Source of the DNA: Cymbomonas tetramitiformis
Taxonomy: Eukaryota; Chlorophyta; Pyramimonadophyceae; Pyramimonadales; Pyramimonadaceae
Assembly: GCA_001247695.2 (NCBI GenBank)
Contig: LGRX02034578.1
Coordinates: 1 to 64,000, forward strand
Direction: 5' to 3'
Length of the DNA: 64,000 nt
The position numbers were made by a program, and so were the translations under genes. How positions within the stretch are numbered: the stretch's first letter is position 1; every line of letters starts with the position of its first letter. Shown piece after piece: positions 62,800 to 64,000 of this stretch. The notes under the pieces are model-generated. The model was not told the origin of the DNA. It ran no database searches and saw nothing but the letters and a program-made list of their open reading frames with translations.

Positions 62800-64000
62800 T
62801 GAAAAAGTCGTTTAAGATGGTGGAGAAACGCAGCAATCTGATTCTGAAAAATCTGCCAGCGCTTCCGCCGTACAGGCGTATAGTATTAAGTGCGAAGACG
62901 CAGGATCCCAACAGCAAATAAACAACTGCCGCTGCCAAATCTCAATCAAAGCTTTCCAGCAAACTCGAGGAGGTAAGATGAAAACAAATTGAGCCAAATT
63001 GGTTAACGATCGGCCCACGGAAGTCAAAGCAACGTCGCAGCGCGATACCACTCAGGGCTAGCCCCCTGCCAAGAACGCCGAAGTCGCATCACGCCAATTC
63101 CGAGCCCAAGAAGAACATCGCGCACACATCTCAATCGCAGAGGGTAGTGCAGACGAAGATCTCGCGGAAAACGCCGACTAACCGGTACAATTCTCGAGAA
63201 GAATTAACGGCGCAAAGCTGCCAGCGAGCAAGAAAAACGCTGAGGCGTTGACCAGTGCGTCAGAGCGCAAATATGCCCAGCAGCCAGAAGTAGATTCCCA
63301 AATCCCGCAAAGCCGGTCTCCAAGGAAGAATTACCATTCCCGATACAATTCGCACCGTGAATTTGGCAGTCGCGCACGCCAATGGAACGCGGAAAGGATA
63401 ACGCAACGAGGCCAAGGACTCAAACAGCTGTTACACTGCACACTGGACAAGTCGCAATTCTCCAATCTCCACAGATCACGACGCCACGAAGAATTAAGTC
63501 TCCATTGACAATTGAAAGATAAGATACAACGTCAAAAAGCGCCACGGAGGCCAGCAAGAGAAAAAACGACTGCATTTTTGAGTTTGGGCGCTTTTAGGCC
63601 CTAAAAGCGCCCGATTTCGGGAATCCAGTGTAAGCCATCATTTCGCAACGCGCCGAAGAAGAAATTCAATCCAGAGTGGTCACAAAAGACAACTTATTTG
63701 AGCATCGAGCACCAACCAGCCGAAAGGGACTGAAGCGAAGCCGCTGGCCAGTGAGGCCCGGGGTACCCGTAACGCACTAGCAGTGCGAGAGCTCAAATAT
63801 CATCCGAAGAATAGGAGAACACATAAATTCGCCCGAAAAGCCATAATTGTAAATCAGAAAAAGCACAGAACTTGCCAACACCGATGTGTGCAAGAGCCGA
63901 TTTCGTCGCGGACTCTATCTCAGCGCCAGTGTGAGCCACCTCGCCGAAAGGTACAGCTCGAACCAACACCTCGGAAATGGACGTGTCACCAGCTCGCCAG
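62800..64000 (-). other. Long leader of the gypsy-type element
   Basis: At least 1.2 kb of non-coding sequence precedes Gag, rich in A on the plus strand, with no long frame. A perfect 13-bp-arm hairpin, GGGCGCTTTTAGG and its complement around a single C, lies at 63586-63612 and could serve in RNA dimerisation or packaging. No LTR copy or tRNA primer site was found up to the window edge. Confidence 0.5.

Larger units (their letters stand above)
50161..64000 (-). mobile_element. Ty3/gypsy-type retrotransposon with two DNA methyltransferases, intact ORFs
   Basis: Minus-strand order: leader (64000-62800), Gag (62799-58459), Pol (58462-50708), polypurine tract (50654-50669), 3' LTR. Both ORFs are open over 12 kb, which points to a recent and possibly active copy. 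RNase H lies before integrase and a chromodomain follows the integrase, the layout of chromoviruses. A Dam-like methyltransferase is inserted between RNase H and integrase, and a C5-methyltransferase is fused at the C-terminus. The 5' LTR is not seen: no copy of TGTGCTAGGACAAC occurs above 62800, so the element extends beyond the window. Confidence 0.85.

Overview
This window looks like a repeat-dominated piece of a large eukaryotic nuclear genome. Evidence: spliceosomal GT-AG introns, several classes of eukaryotic transposable elements nested in each other, plant-type telomeric CCCTAAA units, and chromodomain, PHD and BED domains. The retroelement gene content (retrotransposons carrying DNA methyltransferases) fits a green or streptophyte alga or a similar protist. 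This is an inference; no host marker gene fixes the species.

Layout. 1-4290: low-copy sequence with one convincing small host gene, a two-exon 80-residue membrane protein (2382-2774, minus). 4292-15580: a 202-bp satellite array split by a 10.4-kb LTR element without protein-coding content (LARD-like, 4736-15149, 5-bp target duplication TTACC). 16230-16522: a small TATCGATA-rich element. 16703-21716: a minus-strand, 5'-truncated retroelement encoding a DNMT3-like cytosine methyltransferase, a broken integrase, a PHD finger and an amino-methyltransferase-like domain, ending in a polypurine tract and an LTR. 22500-28100: DNA-transposon debris (shared AAGTACT-type termini, a 184-bp satellite, a CACTA-like transposase fragment, a 132-bp tandem repeat). 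28559-30885: two plus-strand genes, the first interrupted by one TAG. 31000-32560: a GAAGAC/GTCTTC-dense block, a hairpin and a TA-flanked MITE. 33198-36288: gag of an LTR element on the minus strand with its LTR. 36289-37676 and 45682-48320: the 3' half of a second, minus-strand copy of the LARD family, split by an 8.0-kb insertion (37677-45681) that holds a hAT element with a chromodomain-BED gene and a fold-back element. 48321-50160: a second hAT element with transposase. About 50200-64000: a Ty3/gypsy-type retrotransposon with two long intact ORFs, whose 5' LTR lies outside the window.

The main discovery is the gypsy-type element. Its 2584-residue Pol carries protease, reverse transcriptase, RNase H, a Dam-like N6-adenine methyltransferase, integrase, chromodomain and a C5-cytosine methyltransferase in one frame, joined to Gag by an ATGA stop-start overlap. 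The unrelated element at 17-21.7 kb has independently paired a cytosine methyltransferase (DNMT3-like) with an amino-methyltransferase-like domain and a PHD reader. Two different retroelements in one window therefore carry two DNA methyltransferases plus one chromatin-reader domain each. A plausible reading is that the elements mark DNA (their own cDNA or the target) and read chromatin when integrating. That role is inference; the domains are seen directly in the sequence.
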